Positions 1 through 10,950 of a stretch of DNA of 64,000 nt are shown one piece after another. The notes beneath the pieces are model-generated. The model did no database searches, was not told where the DNA came from, and saw only the letters and a list, made by a program, of their open reading frames with translations. The position numbers were made by a program, and so were the translations under genes. Every line of letters starts with the position of its first letter. Within the stretch, counting starts at the first letter, position 1. The stretch comes from Lasiodiplodia sp. COLG20 (taxonomy: Eukaryota > Ascomycota > Dothideomycetes > Botryosphaeriales > Botryosphaeriaceae): the NCBI GenBank assembly GCA_009801085.1, contig VNWV01000002.1, forward strand, positions 1,674,001-1,738,000. The letters are read 5' to 3'.

Positions 1-803
1 CCATCCACTGCTGAGCCGCTCGCATGTCTCGGAACTTTTCAGTAGGCAGGGCACTTCGCCACCCCAACAATGCGAGAGCGTCGCATAGTTTCCTGTAGGA
101 ATGTCTGCTCTTGGCTCCACCAAAAGCACACGATCCTCTGCGGGCTCTAGATTCATGAGAATTTCGACATCGATCAGCCGTGTGGGTTTCTCAAACGAAT
201 GAGGGTTGCAATTGCAATCATCATGTGTAGATAAGCATTCCGACAACCATCGCTGGATGACCCTCCACGTGGCTTCGTTGTCTGTTGTTTCAGGTAGACC
301 TCCGAGCATATTTTGATATAAATCCTGGGTATCGTACTTTTCTTGAACGTCTACTGGTTATTACAAATTATTCAAACGCTCCCATCCAGCATTTTGGTAC
401 AAGAAATCTTACCGGAAGATCGCATGAGCGCGAATCCCGGCATGGATCCAGATCCACCATGTACAGGGGAACGATAAAGCTCAAAACCCAAGAACTCTTT
501 ACCCTCCGAGTTCACGTCCCAGTGCCAGCGGTAGTCCATCCTGTTATACGGTATGTCGTAAAGCGAGATGCACAACTGAGCGCAAAGTATACACCCAGAC
601 TCCGCTGATTTGATCATAGAGTGGTGATATACAAATCCCATATGTACCCCGTTCGGGTTATTGGGTGATCGGTCGGAAATGGTTGCGAATGTATCTTGAC
701 ACCTTTTGCAGAAGAATTTCTCGTTCCGTCGAGTGGTCTGCACGTGGGATTCCGCATCAGAAAAAATGCCATCCTGAACGTGGCTCTCTAAATCTTGGGA
801 CAT
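1..803 (-). CDS. HET-domain protein, 5' part (runs off left edge)
   Basis: The gene begins at the ATG at 801-803 (reading MSQDLESHV) and continues leftward out of the window. Exons are 413-803 and 1-353, with a 59-bp intron at 354-412 that has a GTAAGA donor and a CCAG acceptor and keeps frame. The N-terminal part carries the 'AESGCILCAQL' type segment that often precedes HET domains. Exon 2 reads a TRLIDV strand and then YATLSHCWGG, the HET-domain signature. HET proteins act in heterokaryon incompatibility and related nonself-recognition cell death in filamentous fungi. That role for this copy is inferred from the family. The domain is cut by the window edge, so any partner domain and the full length are unknown. 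An NLR gene of the same functional world lies 2.7 kb away. Confidence 0.85.
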
Positions 804-1675
804 TATAGGCTGGACGAATGCGCAGTTACTCTGAGTCAACGAGGATGTCAAATAAGCATAGAAAGAAGTTGATGTGCGAGATGATAACTCGTGTTCAATC
901 CAGCAAGCAAGAAAATGGATGTGGAAGAGAAAGAATAATACGTGGGTCGAGGCCCGTATTTGACAGCTGGCATGCATGCAGCCACACAATTGGCATGTGA
1001 CGCTTATTGCAGGAACGGAGTTGGTTGGACAACCTACGAAACCTTTCAGCCCCCCGTACACCCTATCGGAGCTAGGTAAGTGGAGCGTCTAGCTTAAAGG
1101 AAAGAAACCCTTGTCTGGAAGGTTAGCCGATAGCGAACATACACACATTCACGTCGCCGGTAGTAAGATTCGTTAAGTGCTGTATTCGATTGCGAAGAAA
1201 ACAAAAAGAATTTCGAACAAGCGAATGCGGCCCGAGCCGAGCGTTTTGTTTGATTTATGGGTCCAAAGCAAAAAACGAAGGCACGCGCGCTGATTCGTCA
1301 GCCTAGAGGCTTAATTATCCTGAAAAGCTTCGAGAACTGAGCGCATAATTATTTTCTAGCAATTCCCGATAAGTATCCAAATGGCTGCGGATTGTGGTCG
1401 TTACACGGAGCTTTTCTACTTACAAAGAGTGCATAGTGGTTTGCTAGCGGGTGCAGCCGCATCTGACGCTTTTCCCTGTTAGGTAAATGCTTCATGGTCG
1501 GACAAGCCCCGCACAGACAGCGGCGTCGGATATGGACTGGGATGGTGGGGTAAGTATAACTGCCGAACGACCTCAAGTCTTGTACCTACAATTCAGCGCG
1601 TCTCCTCTTTCTCTTCTTCATTTTCCCCAGCTGCAGTCAATTTTAGAAAGATTTCGATCCCCTCAGCATGACAAA
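804..1675. other. Divergent intergenic region, HET gene / P450
   Basis: 872 bp between the two divergent start codons. I see no gene. An in-frame ATG at 1487 lies upstream of the chosen P450 start and would add 63 residues of non-membrane sequence, so this stretch is read as promoter plus 5' leader. Confidence 0.5.
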
Positions 1676-3337
1676 ATGGCGCTCAATGCTTTCGTCCCAG
1701 CGATTTTCAGCTCTTCCTACTTTTGGCCCTCTCTCATTTTCTTAATCATCTTGACACCCATCTTCACCATACTCTACGACATCACACTATGGCGACGCAT
1801 GCCGCCCGGCCCCCCACCTCTGCCCTTCATCGGAAACAAACACCAGCTCCCCAAATCGCAACCGTGGCACCAATTCGCCGCCTGGGCGCAAACCTACGGC
1901 CCCATCTTCACCCTCTGGATCGGACGCCGTCCCACCGTGGTCATCTCCGACCCACAAATCGCCGCCGAGCTGCTCGAAAAACGCAGCAACAAGTACTCCT
2001 CCCGGCCGCGCATGGTCGCCATGGGCGAGCTCCTCTGGAACAACAGCAGCATCCTCGTGCAACCCTACGGCAAAGCCTGGACCGCGCGCCGCAAGCTCCT
2101 GCACCAAGCCCTGACGCCTAAGGCGCTGCAGCTCTACAAACCCGTGCAAGAAGCCGAGGCCGCCCGCCTCTGCGCGCAGCTCCTTGACGCCCCCGCCGCG
2201 TTCGAGAAGCTGATCGAGCGCTTCACGTCATCCGTCGTCTTCTGCGTCGCGTACGGCCACCGCATCGACAGCCTGCACGCCGCCGTCATCCGCCAGCGCT
2301 TCGAGTTCATGCAGTACAGCGCGTCCCTCAACGTGCCCGGCCGCTACCTCGTCGAGACGATCCCAGCCCTCAAGTACGTCCCCGACATCCTCGCGCCGTG
2401 GAAGGCCGACATCAAACGCCACGGCGCCCGCGAGGCCGCCGCCAACATGGCCCTCGTCGACGTCGTGCGCCGCGACATGTCCCGGGCCGCCGCCAGCGGC
2501 AAACCCGACTCCGTCCCCGATTCCCTCTGCAAGCTCCTCCTCGACCTCCGCGCGCGCGGCGAAGCGGGCACGACGCTCTCCGACCGCGACTTCTCCTTCC
2601 TCCCCGCCTCCCTCTTCGGCGCCGGCTCCGACACCACCGCCTCGACCCTCTGCACCGCCCTCCTCGCCTTCCTCACCCACCCTTCCACCCTCCGCGCGGC
2701 CCAACGCGAACTCGACGCCGTCGTCGGCGCCGACCGCTTGCCGACGTTCGCCGACGAACCGCACCTGCCCTACCTACGCGCCTGCGTCAAAGAAGTCCTC
2801 CGCTGGCGCCCCGTCGCGGTTCTCGGCGGCACGCCGCATGCCAGCACCGCGGACGACGTGTACGGCGACTACTTCATCCCCGCGGGGACGACGGTGCTGG
2901 GGAACTCGTGGGCGATTAACTTGAACGAGGAGTACTATCCCGACCCGCACCGCTTCGAGCCGCTGCGGTTTCATGAGGATGAGGCGTTGCGGCCGAGGGA
3001 ATTGGTGGGGGCGAAGCGGCATCCGGCGCGCGCGGGGCATTCGAGTTTTGGGTGGGGGAGGAGGGTGTGTCCCGGGGCGGGGTTGGCGGAGAATAGTGTG
3101 TTTGTGGCGCTGGCGCGGGTGGTGTGGGGGTTTGTGGTGGAGGGGAAGGAGGGGGCAATGTATGATTCGTTGGCGTATACGGATGGGTTTAATATTAGGC
3201 CGAGAGCGTTTGAGTGTGTTATTAGGCCGCGGAGTGAGAAGCATGAGGAGGTGGTGAGGAGAGAGGCGGCGGAGGCGATGAGGGTGTTGGGGAGGTTTGA
3301 GCCGTTTGGGGAGGAGGAGGGGGGGCTGGGGGCGTAA
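1676..3337 (+). CDS. Microsomal cytochrome P450 monooxygenase
   Basis: Intronless 553-residue P450. The ATG at 1676 was chosen because a hydrophobic ER anchor (about residues 5-37) follows at once, then the proline-rich hinge PPGPPPLPFIGN (43-54). The I-helix oxygen-binding segment GAGSDTT is at 315-321. The K-helix ExxR is E373/R376. The haem loop FGWGRRVCPG carries the axial Cys at 465. All hallmarks are intact and the length is normal, so an active haem-thiolate monooxygenase is expected. The substrate cannot be read. No biosynthetic core gene (PKS, NRPS, terpene) is present, so a secondary-metabolite cluster is not supported here. The last 450 bp of the coding strand change abruptly from C-ending to G/T-ending codons. 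The gene is convergent with the NLR, with 213 bp between stop codons. Confidence 0.93.
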   Translation: MALNAFVPAIFSSSYFWPSLIFLIILTPIFTILYDITLWRRMPPGPPPLPFIGNKHQLPKSQPWHQFAAWAQTYGPIFTLWIGRRPTVVISDPQIAAELLEKRSNKYSSRPRMVAMGELLWNNSSILVQPYGKAWTARRKLLHQALTPKALQLYKPVQEAEAARLCAQLLDAPAAFEKLIERFTSSVVFCVAYGHRIDSLHAAVIRQRFEFMQYSASLNVPGRYLVETIPALKYVPDILAPWKADIKRHGAREAAANMALVDVVRRDMSRAAASGKPDSVPDSLCKLLLDLRARGEAGTTLSDRDFSFLPASLFGAGSDTTASTLCTALLAFLTHPSTLRAAQRELDAVVGADRLPTFADEPHLPYLRACVKEVLRWRPVAVLGGTPHASTADDVYGDYFIPAGTTVLGNSWAINLNEEYYPDPHRFEPLRFHEDEALRPRELVGAKRHPARAGHSSFGWGRRVCPGAGLAENSVFVALARVVWGFVVEGKEGAMYDSLAYTDGFNIRPRAFECVIRPRSEKHEEVVRREAAEAMRVLGRFEPFGEEEGGLGA

Positions 3338-3550
3338 TGGGGTGGGGGTTGATTGGTGGGAGTGGTGGGTTTGGTGTGGTGTCTATGGTGAGATGGAGCA
3401 GCGTAGGATTAATCCAAGGTATACATATACATAAATAAGGATCACTAGTTGCTCAAAATAATAACACGAATATACACCCTAGATCAAGAAAAGTAAAAGA
3501 CGCTCCTCCAATCCTAACATAAGAACACACTACTTAAATGAAAGTCGTAT

Positions 3551-6500
3551 TTACACATCAATATTCCCATCTATACATGCAATGAGCGTGTCTCTTGCAC
3601 ACTCATTAGGCCATGCCCAAGAAATAATCAACTGAAAATCTCTGTCAATTAAGTTAGATACAGTCTGGAACCCCACACTGATAGTATTGAAAATATCTTC
3701 TCTCGAGTATGGACCACCATCACCAGGGTTAGCAATGTTTTCCACCAACATGTGAACGGCTTCTGCGTATGCTCTTGTGAAAGCAGATTGGAACGGCCAC
3801 CCGGTTCGATATTCTTTTCCATCAAGTTTGATGCCTTTTTTGAATAGCAAAATGGCGACCTGTACACGTCCCAGACATAGTGCAGCCTGCAGTGCACTGT
3901 TGTACCATGTTCCTGGCATATTAGGGTTAACTTTGTGACGGAGTAAGACTTCGACAATACTTGCGTGCCCCTTCATAGAAGCAATGTGGAGGGCATTACC
4001 GTATACCTCAGAACGTAAATGTATGTTGGCTCCTTTAGCAATTAGAAGCTCAACAACATCCCCGTGGCCCCTCTCCGCAGCACGCATTAAGGGGGTTTTT
4101 GCGTCTTTCCACGAGTCGATATTAGCACCACGGTCCAAAAGCAATCTGACGACTTTCTCGTGGCCCATATACGATGCCTCCTGGAGAGCACTCTCAAATC
4201 CTTCCTCGTACGTATTGGCATTGACGTCAGCTCCATGGTCCAGAAGTAACCTAACGATTTCCTCGTGGCCTTCGTGTAATGCCCACCCGAGAGAATTACG
4301 GGATTCCCCGAAGGCCCGCTCAGATTTTGCGTTGATATCAGCTCCATGCTCTAGAAGCAACTTAACAGTCTCCTTATGGCCGCTTTTCGAAGCTGCGATG
4401 AGAACACTGCCATAATATCCCACTTGTTTATTGACATCAGCTCCGCTGCCCAACAGTTGTTGAACGATCTCCCCATGACCATTCCCCGAAGCTGCGATGA
4501 GAGCGCTGCCATGATATCCCCCTTGTTTATTGACATTAGCTCCGCTGTCTAGCAGTCGTTGAACGATCTCCAGATGACCTTTAGCCGATGCCGCCTGGAG
4601 AGCGCTGCCATGAGATCCCCCTTGCTTGTTGACATTAGCTCCGCTGTCTAGCAGTCGTTGAACGATCTCCAGATGACCTTTAGCCGATGCCGCCTGGAGA
4701 GCGCTGCCATGATTTCCCCCTTGCTCATTGACATTAGCTTTCCTGTCGAGAAGAGCTTTTGTAGAAATTGAGAGGCCTCCAAGTGATGTATAATACAAAG
4801 CATGAGCTGGTTCTTCTCGAGAGTCGTAGAGGTCAGATGTCCAGGGGAAGTCTGGGTCGTAGAGACGATAGCAATTGGTGAAAGAGCTTCCCTTACAGGT
4901 AAGAAATTCATTCACAAGCTTTCGTATTTTTCCCCCGGTTTCATCTCTCGTTTCGGCCACGGCAGCATATTCCGTCCAGTATCTGGCACAGAATTGCGCA
5001 AATGGAAAGGTTCTCCTGAGATATTCCACCGACATGGGGTGGTTCAAGTGCAACAAATAGCCAAGGCAGACATTTGTCATGTCTGATTTAGCATGAGCCT
5101 CTTGAAAATGCGTTTCGTGAGCATTTTCTGATGTCAGGTACTCTTTCACGGAGAAATGAGCAAGCTGGAGCTCTTTCATAGTCCCATCTTCCGTCTCTTT
5201 CACTACTAGAGTCACTAGAGTAGAGGCGTATCCTACTATCTCGTCCGGGAAAGGCATCCTGTTTTTCAGCAGATCTTGTTCTTCTGCATAAGGGTCTACA
5301 GCCAGGGCATCTACCATCTCATCAAGCGTTAGAGGTCGCTCAGAGTGGGCCAAAAACTGGAGTATCCGGATCGTCCACGGTTTTTTCAAAGGGTCTAGAT
5401 TGTCAAGAATACGAGAGTACGTATCATGCAAATCCTGCGGTAGAGAGTTCAAAGCCTCCTTCAAGGCTAGGTAATGCAAGCACTGCTCTAGAGTGTCCAG
5501 CTGACACTTGACCCACCGGAACCTGTGGCTAGTCAGCCTGTGTTTAGTTAATAAGTAGGAATCTGATACTCACATTCCGTTCGCTTTTTCCATAAGTTTT
5601 GTCTCGATTTCGTCTTGAACAGCGATGTTCCCTCGCCATCTTTCAAAACCATGAGCTCTAGAGAGATTTTCCTTTCTTTTCTCAGGCTTGATCCTCCAAC
5701 GAATGTATGCGCGGATATCCTCGGTCACCAATGTGCTTTTGACATCCACAACTTGGCCTTGATGGCGTGAACCGTGTAAGGCAGAACTGATATCATGCTC
5801 AGCGCGACTTGTGACAAGAAAGTTGATGGGCAATTCTCGGATGCTTTCCAGCCAAGAGAGTAGATTTGGCCTCAACTCTTCCCGACATTCATCAAGGGCA
5901 TCAAGCAGTATATAAGCGCCACCAATAAGCTCAAGCATTTTCCACAAACTCGAGCATAATTCTTCAAAATTTGGTTGGCGAGGTTCTTTGGTGGCGCCAG
6001 GTCGACAGCGGTCCCAAAGCTCGTCCAATGGCTTCCGGCTGTCTGCTCGCTGGTGATAGAGCTGGCTCATTAAGGATTTGATCATGTCCTCTGGTGATGT
6101 CTTTCTGTGGTTACTGAAATCGAAGTAGAAGTATAAGACCGATATAGAGTTGGATTCGCTTTTTTGGACGTCTTCGATGGCGCTGGAACATAAGACTGTC
6201 TTGCCACAGCCAGGAATGCCATGCAGCCAGAGAAAGGATTGTTGGGTACTCTTCCACTCCTGGAATTCTCGACCCTGTATGAACCAGAGACCAGAGCCTT
6301 CCTGGCGCGTTGATACTGCTCGATTATGATTTTCGGAAGCAATGGGAGGAGAGAGCCATGTGTAAAGCTCATCAAACTTGCGTTTTGCATCAGCAGTTTT
6401 CAGGGACGAAGACACTTCTTGAACTTCGCGTCGAGTATCTCTGATATCGTTTGCAACTGGTGGAAATCAGCACACAATCATTTTAATTCCACAATATCTA

Positions 6501-7506
6501 TGTACTAACGGGGTTCAATGAGATCCTTCAGTCTGCTTTCATTCTCAATATTGGTCGGAGATATCTTCAACAGAAGATCCTTGGCATAGGCAGCGGCTGT
6601 CATTGCTGCAAATCCTTGCCATTCCTTGTTTTTGTGCGTGTCCGAGTAGTCGCAAATCCCACGGATAACGAGACAGGGAAAGTGATTCATCAAACCAGCA
6701 GCTTCCATCTCGAAGCACAGGACCCTATGCCTCTCAGAGAGGTAATTACGAGTTTCAGCGTCCTTCATTAATGTGTTAGCAGACGCGATCAGTCCGTGAT
6801 GAATAGCAGGATTATCATCATCCTCATCCCTTTCTCTACGTTGAACCAGATTCGTTGGATCCTCACCACAGGCATCCACACAGTGGGCGTGGGCCTCAGG
6901 GTCAGCTCGGTGAACGTAGCCAGGCTGGTACAGTCGATCCTCTGCAGTTGGCCGTGAATATTTCTTTCTGACCTTCGGGCGAATCTTCTCGAGAATGCTT
7001 CCAATTGTCTCATTGAAACGATGACCATGAATTTCGTGTGTTGTCTTCAAGGCCTGGACCGCAGTCCGAACAGCAGTTGGGGGTTGGTCCAATTGTCCTG
7101 TAGTCTGAAAGTCTCGGTTTTGGATTGCTTTCCCGTAGTCGTATTGGAACACGCCTGGGTAACCGTTGCCAGGAGAGCTGACCACGATGTCACCAAGTCG
7201 GATATCATCTTTCCTGGTTGGTGCACCACCGCCGATGCCGACCATGAGCCCCACCCTGATGTTCTCAAAAGTATGCAGCATGTCTCTTGCTACGGCTGCC
7301 GCTGACACGGTTCCGTACTCGCCTTCCGGTAAGACGGCAATGGCGACATTGTGCGGACCGATTCTGCCTAACTGGTAGGTGTTGTTGTCGTTCTTGTTCG
7401 TCGCAGCGAGTGGTGGATGCTCTTCGTCCAGAAACAGGGTAGCTGCAACGGCTTCCGTAGAGATGGCGCAGATCCAGCCGACCGTATACGCTTCTGGTTT
7501 CGCCAT
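3551..7506 (-). CDS. Fungal NLR: PNP-like / NACHT / ankyrin repeats
   Basis: Three exons (6510-7506, 5574-6456, 3551-5522) join across 53- and 51-bp GT-AG introns (6457-6509, 5523-5573) into 1283 residues. Residues 1 to about 320 are a purine-nucleoside-phosphorylase-like domain, with a GIGGGAP loop, EMEAAG and VIRGICDYSD. A NACHT domain follows, with Walker A GIPGCGKT (412-419) and Walker B LLDALDEC (516-523), then the 'MFRWVKCQLDTL' helix typical of fungal NACHT proteins. The C-terminus holds about ten ankyrin repeats (about 870-1200). This is the tripartite effector / NTPase switch / ligand-sensing repeat plan of fungal NOD-like receptors, which trigger incompatibility-type cell death or immune-like responses. 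Several adjacent ankyrin units are nearly identical in DNA. No frame break is seen and the gene looks functional. Confidence 0.92.
4462..4758 (-). repeat. Near-identical 99-bp ankyrin-coding tandem repeats
   Basis: Three consecutive 99-bp units start at 4462, 4561 and 4660. Each encodes one 33-residue ankyrin repeat. The second and third are almost the same in nucleotide sequence and the first is more diverged. Such high internal identity in NLR sensor repeats is a known sign of recent expansion or concerted evolution. Confidence 0.85.
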
Positions 7507-8400
7507 TTCATAATTTCGCTAAAAAAGCACCCTTACAATGGTCACAGTTAGCGATGCAAATGGCTTTCAGTCGATGCAACCTACCGAATAGGAGACCATT
7601 CCGATACGGGTCTGCTCGTTGACGATGGCACGATACAAACGGGCTGACAGGTTGGGAAGGTGTTTGTGAAAGGTTGGAATCATGATGGGGTTCTTTTTTC
7701 TTTCTGAGTCCCCACAACAACAAGTCTGCTGCCTTGCATCTTCGGTTAGCGCGCTCCACTCTGACATGTGTCAAAGCCTGGCGTTGTCAAGGCATGCAGC
7801 CAATGGGATATTGTAGATACCCGAGAATATCTGATTCACGCCGACATCGCGTAAATCGCGTAAACAAAATATACGTACAGTCGATACTCGCTAGAGCGAT
7901 CACACGTTATAACGATTACCTGGGTATTACGATCGTAACCCCCATCCCGCCGGTTTTTCTTAGGGAATTAACGATTGCCCGGTTATACCGTAATCTTTAC
8001 GGTCTCCCCACCCAAATCGTTCTAACCGGGGCCCGTTTTTGCCTGAAATCGGAGGGCCTGAGGCGGCCAGACCCCGAAAAGTCCGGGCCCAGGGGCAACT
8101 TTTGCCCTACCCGGCGAGATTTTGGCTTAGTCACCCGATCGGTTATTACGATTGAAGCGGTGTGACGGCGCCGATCGCTGTAGCGAGTATCGACTGTACC
8201 TTCTAATCACAGTATTTTCAATTTTCATGTCAGCTACAGACTCAATGTTAATGTCCAACTAGTAGCCCAAGGCCAAGACTCCTTCCACTATTGTCCAGAA
8301 ATCAGAGACCATCTGACCAGTCTTTTCCCCATGCCGCCGGGCACCCATAACAATCCACAAGCCCCTTCAACATCCCCCACACGACACCCCCATCAACCCC
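7507..8400. other. Intergenic region holding a MITE
   Basis: 894 bp upstream of the NLR start codon and downstream of the 204-residue BTB-like gene. Apart from the inverted-repeat element at 7878-8196 I see no gene or conserved structure. The element lies about 370 bp upstream of the NLR ATG, so it could affect that promoter. Confidence 0.6.
7878..8196. mobile_element. 319-bp MITE with 24-bp terminal inverted repeats and TA duplication
   Basis: The left end begins CAGTCGATACTCGCTA and its 24-bp terminus (7878-7901) is repeated in inverse orientation at 8173-8196 with one mismatch (position 7894). TA dinucleotides flank both ends (7876-7877 and 8197-8198), matching the target duplication of Tc1/mariner/pogo elements. 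The interior has no transposase frame, so this is a non-autonomous miniature element. The CAG terminus and TA site suggest mobilisation by a pogo/Fot1-type transposase, which is an inference. No second copy is visible in the window. Confidence 0.85.
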
Positions 8401-9085
8401 CTAATCATCCAACGCACTCTCCCCACCCCAACTATCCAAATCCGCATCCACAACCACCCTTCCCAACCCCTTCAACTCCTTCCTCAAATCCGTCCTAAAC
8501 GCATCCAACGCCAACGGCAAGAACAGGCCCTCATACCTTGCGCTGCCAACCACCTCCCCATCGAACCTCTGCGCAGTCCAGCGCACAAGCAGGTCCTTGA
8601 CGCCCGTGTCGCTGCTGAGTCCGAAGTAGTCGCCGTAGATGACCTCGATCGCGCCGACCAGGTCGTGCGGCGCGGCGCGGCCGACGCCCAGGTGCGTCTC
8701 GATGGCGACGTAGGCGGTGTGGGCGAGCTCGGAGAAGTACTCCTCGCCCAGGATGAGCACGTGCGCGAGGAAGGAAAGGGTGTCCTGGCGGGCGGCGATG
8801 GGGGCCGGGATGGGCAGCGTGGAGGTGTGGATGAAGGTGATCATGGCGGCGACGGCGGTGGGGTCGTTGGGGAGCTTGAAGATGAGGCTGGTGCGCTGGG
8901 AGGGAGGTTAGTTGGGGGTGTGCGGAGGGGGTGGAGGGCGGGTTAGCCCGCGTGAGCTGGCTTACGGTGGAGGCGGGCTCCGGGTCCAGGAGGGTGAAGT
9001 TGATCGTCTTGTGCTGGCGGAAGAGCGCGTATGGAAGCAGGTAGCCGTTGCCGTCGCGGTCGATGATGGTAATTTTGCGGCTCAT
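8401..9085 (-). CDS. Short divergent BTB-like protein
   Basis: Two exons (8966-9085, 8401-8895) with a 70-bp phase-0 intron (8896-8965, GTAAGC...CCCAG) give 204 residues from the ATG at 9085. The order of elements resembles the BTB family elsewhere in the window: an N-terminal strand pair with 'DRDGNG', then 'KLPNDPTAVAAMITFIHTS', which matches the NDPP..AV.ALIEFLY block of the full BTB-ZR proteins. A helix-rich tail follows. It lacks the CHR..C..C core and the C-terminal cysteine ribbon, so it is a distant or truncated relative rather than a full member. The tail is rich in Leu and Asp. A TATA-like box lies about 90 bp upstream. Function unknown. The BTB assignment rests on pattern similarity and needs a profile search. 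Confidence 0.65.
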
Positions 9086-9175
9086 GGTGGTTAGACTTGA
9101 GTGGCCAGTGTTGCAAGAAGAGAGTGTAGATGTTTGGGGATGGTTGGAGATCGAGTTGCAGTGACAGGGAGAGGG

Positions 9176-9183
9176 TTTATATA
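9176..9183 (-). promoter_or_regulatory. TATA-like box of the short BTB-like gene
   Basis: TATATAAA on the minus strand, about 90 bp upstream of the ATG at 9085. This is a sensible distance for a fungal core promoter. Assigned on sequence and position only. Confidence 0.45.
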
Positions 9184-9474
9184 GGCCCATTGTGTACGTT
9201 AACACTGACGTCTGGCATAACACCACAGCTCACGGTTGCCAGAACGACTGGGCAGTCACGTCATTTCATTCACAATTTTGATCAGAACTTCAAACGGCAA
9301 CTGTGTACGCGCCTCGTAGAAAATAAATGATCGTACGCAATTATTCTCGAGAGCAACGGCGCCTGACTGGAACTCCGAGGAGTAGATAGCGGGGAGAAAA
9401 CAAAAGAAAATAACGCAGAGAATGAGCGTCAAACGAGAACATGTAAAAAATGAAGGAACCCCTATATAAAAACT

Positions 9475-9690
9475 CTTCTTACGTGGATAGTTGAAGTGAA
9501 CGTCCGGACTCAGATGTTGATTTTAACAATCTTCATACCCGGGCAGTTGAAGCTAACGTCCTGACGCAGATGTTGAGTTTAATAATCTTCTTACGTAGGT
9601 ATCTGAAGCTACCATCCGGGCGTAGATGTGGAATAATTAAATATACATCTACTTCCGGATGGTAGCTTTAACTACCCATGTAACGAGATG
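9475..9690. repeat. Three 56-bp direct repeats ending in a 93-bp foldback
   Basis: Units start at 9475, 9531 and 9587 with an exact 56-bp spacing, each opening CTTCNTAC and containing TGAAG and a CGTCC/ATCC core. The third unit is followed by an inverted copy, so 9591-9683 forms a long imperfect hairpin around an A/T-rich loop near 9638. A related single foldback occurs at 54196-54270 in the other BTB cluster. No coding capacity. The remainder of the 9086-9941 gap holds nothing recognisable. Confidence 0.75.
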
Positions 9691-9941
9691 CATGTATACA
9701 TCAATTCTACTCAAAAGGCATTTCATTCTTCTACCTCGGATTTGAAAGCATGTTCGCAGGAAGGTTTTCTACCCATGCATGCCGGCCCATAGTCACACTG
9801 CCTCTGTAGTATCTGATGCTTCCATAAGGTCGAATCTCCCAGCCACTAACTTGCTATCTCCCTTCATCGCGGTGTTGGCAGGAACGATCGTCAAGGGGGG
9901 TATTTAATGCTTTCTCTCGGGTAGCTCAATACATCACCCGT

Positions 9942-10950
9942 TCACCTCCTCAGCATTCGCGCACCAGCCCAGCCGCACAGCGGTACCTGAAGTGCCGCTG
10001 ACCATACCTTTCCCGCCGCTCTGAAGTTGCAGTGCGCGTCGGCCGTGCAATGGTAGAACTCTTCTCTTACTGTCCCAAACACTTTCATCTGAACGCCGCC
10101 GCAAACTGGGCATTTCACCCTTCCGGTCACCGCGCCAACTGCGTGCTCACCACCGAGACGATCCAGCCATTGTCCAGCGCGCATGCTGTGGTTGAAAGTC
10201 CATAGATCCTCAAGACGGTCCGTTATCCGATTCATAAATACTGGCGCCTCCTTGAGCAATCCGGCCCAGATATCATCGGCGAGGAGCATGTACGACTTGA
10301 CGACACCCTTTTCGTATAGCTTCTTATGACATTCCGCTTGTTGGTTCGAATCGAATTCCGCTAGCCCCTTTGACAAGTCCGGGATAACCGGGATGACAGC
10401 TGCCGAATCGTTCAGCATTAGCAAGTAGAGTTCGAAGTCTGCCCGTGAACGAAGTCTAGGAATTTGGTAAACATCTGCGATGCGGTAGACGTCCAGATGA
10501 AAGAGAGCTTGATCTGCGTGAGCGAGATTCGGAGGCGTCGAGTAATCCATCTTGTATAGAAACTCGATCAGAGCCTCGATAGCGAGCGGGGGATCGGCCG
10601 GTAGCTCGACTGTTCCAGTGAGACCCTCCTACACGCGTGGTCATCAGCATGAGTCCGACATTCGCCATTATTTTTTTCGTTTTATAAACAAGCTGCAGCC
10701 TCACCTTGAATCTTCCAGGCTTGAGCGCATCTCCGAAGAAGGCGCATTGGCCGCAAACGATATTGCGATGGCAAAACAGCTCAGTGCCGTCACTGAGTCG
10801 TATTTTCATATCGCTGTATGAGTTCGGCTCGTGGATCTTGTTGTGTAGGCTTGATATGCAAATTTTAGCAGGAGCCTCCTCACTTGTGCTTTGGTAAACA
10901 TACTCCGCTATGTGCTCCAGGAACTCGGCGCGGTATTTGCCTATATCCAT
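9942..10950 (-). CDS. BTB-ZR family protein 1 (BTB core plus C-terminal Cys ribbon)
   Basis: Exons 10705-10950 and 9942-10628 join across a 76-bp phase-0 intron (10629-10704) to give 310 residues. The BTB core reads MKIRLSDGTELFCHRNIVC followed by GQC-FF, ALKPGRFK, then 'ELPADPPLAIEALIEFLY'. A helical middle region follows, then 'GGEHAVGAVTGRVKCPVCG' and two more cysteines 17 residues on (C-x2-C-x17-C-x6-C), a zinc-ribbon-like signature. BTB domains mediate oligomerisation and often recruit Cul3 ubiquitin ligases. Whether this family does so is unknown. This copy differs from its paralogues in lacking the first intron, so its N-terminal tail and BTB half share one exon. Nearest relatives by eye are the genes at 15761, 52896 and 54600. 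Confidence 0.85.

Noticed and set aside
2228..2764. Long antisense frames within the P450
   Set aside because: Gly/Glu-rich mirror of a GC-rich coding exon whose sense strand carries all P450 motifs.
10335..10355. GGTTCGAATC, a B-box-like tRNA motif
   Set aside because: Lies inside the BTB-ZR 1 coding exon in the conserved frame, with no A box or cloverleaf around it.
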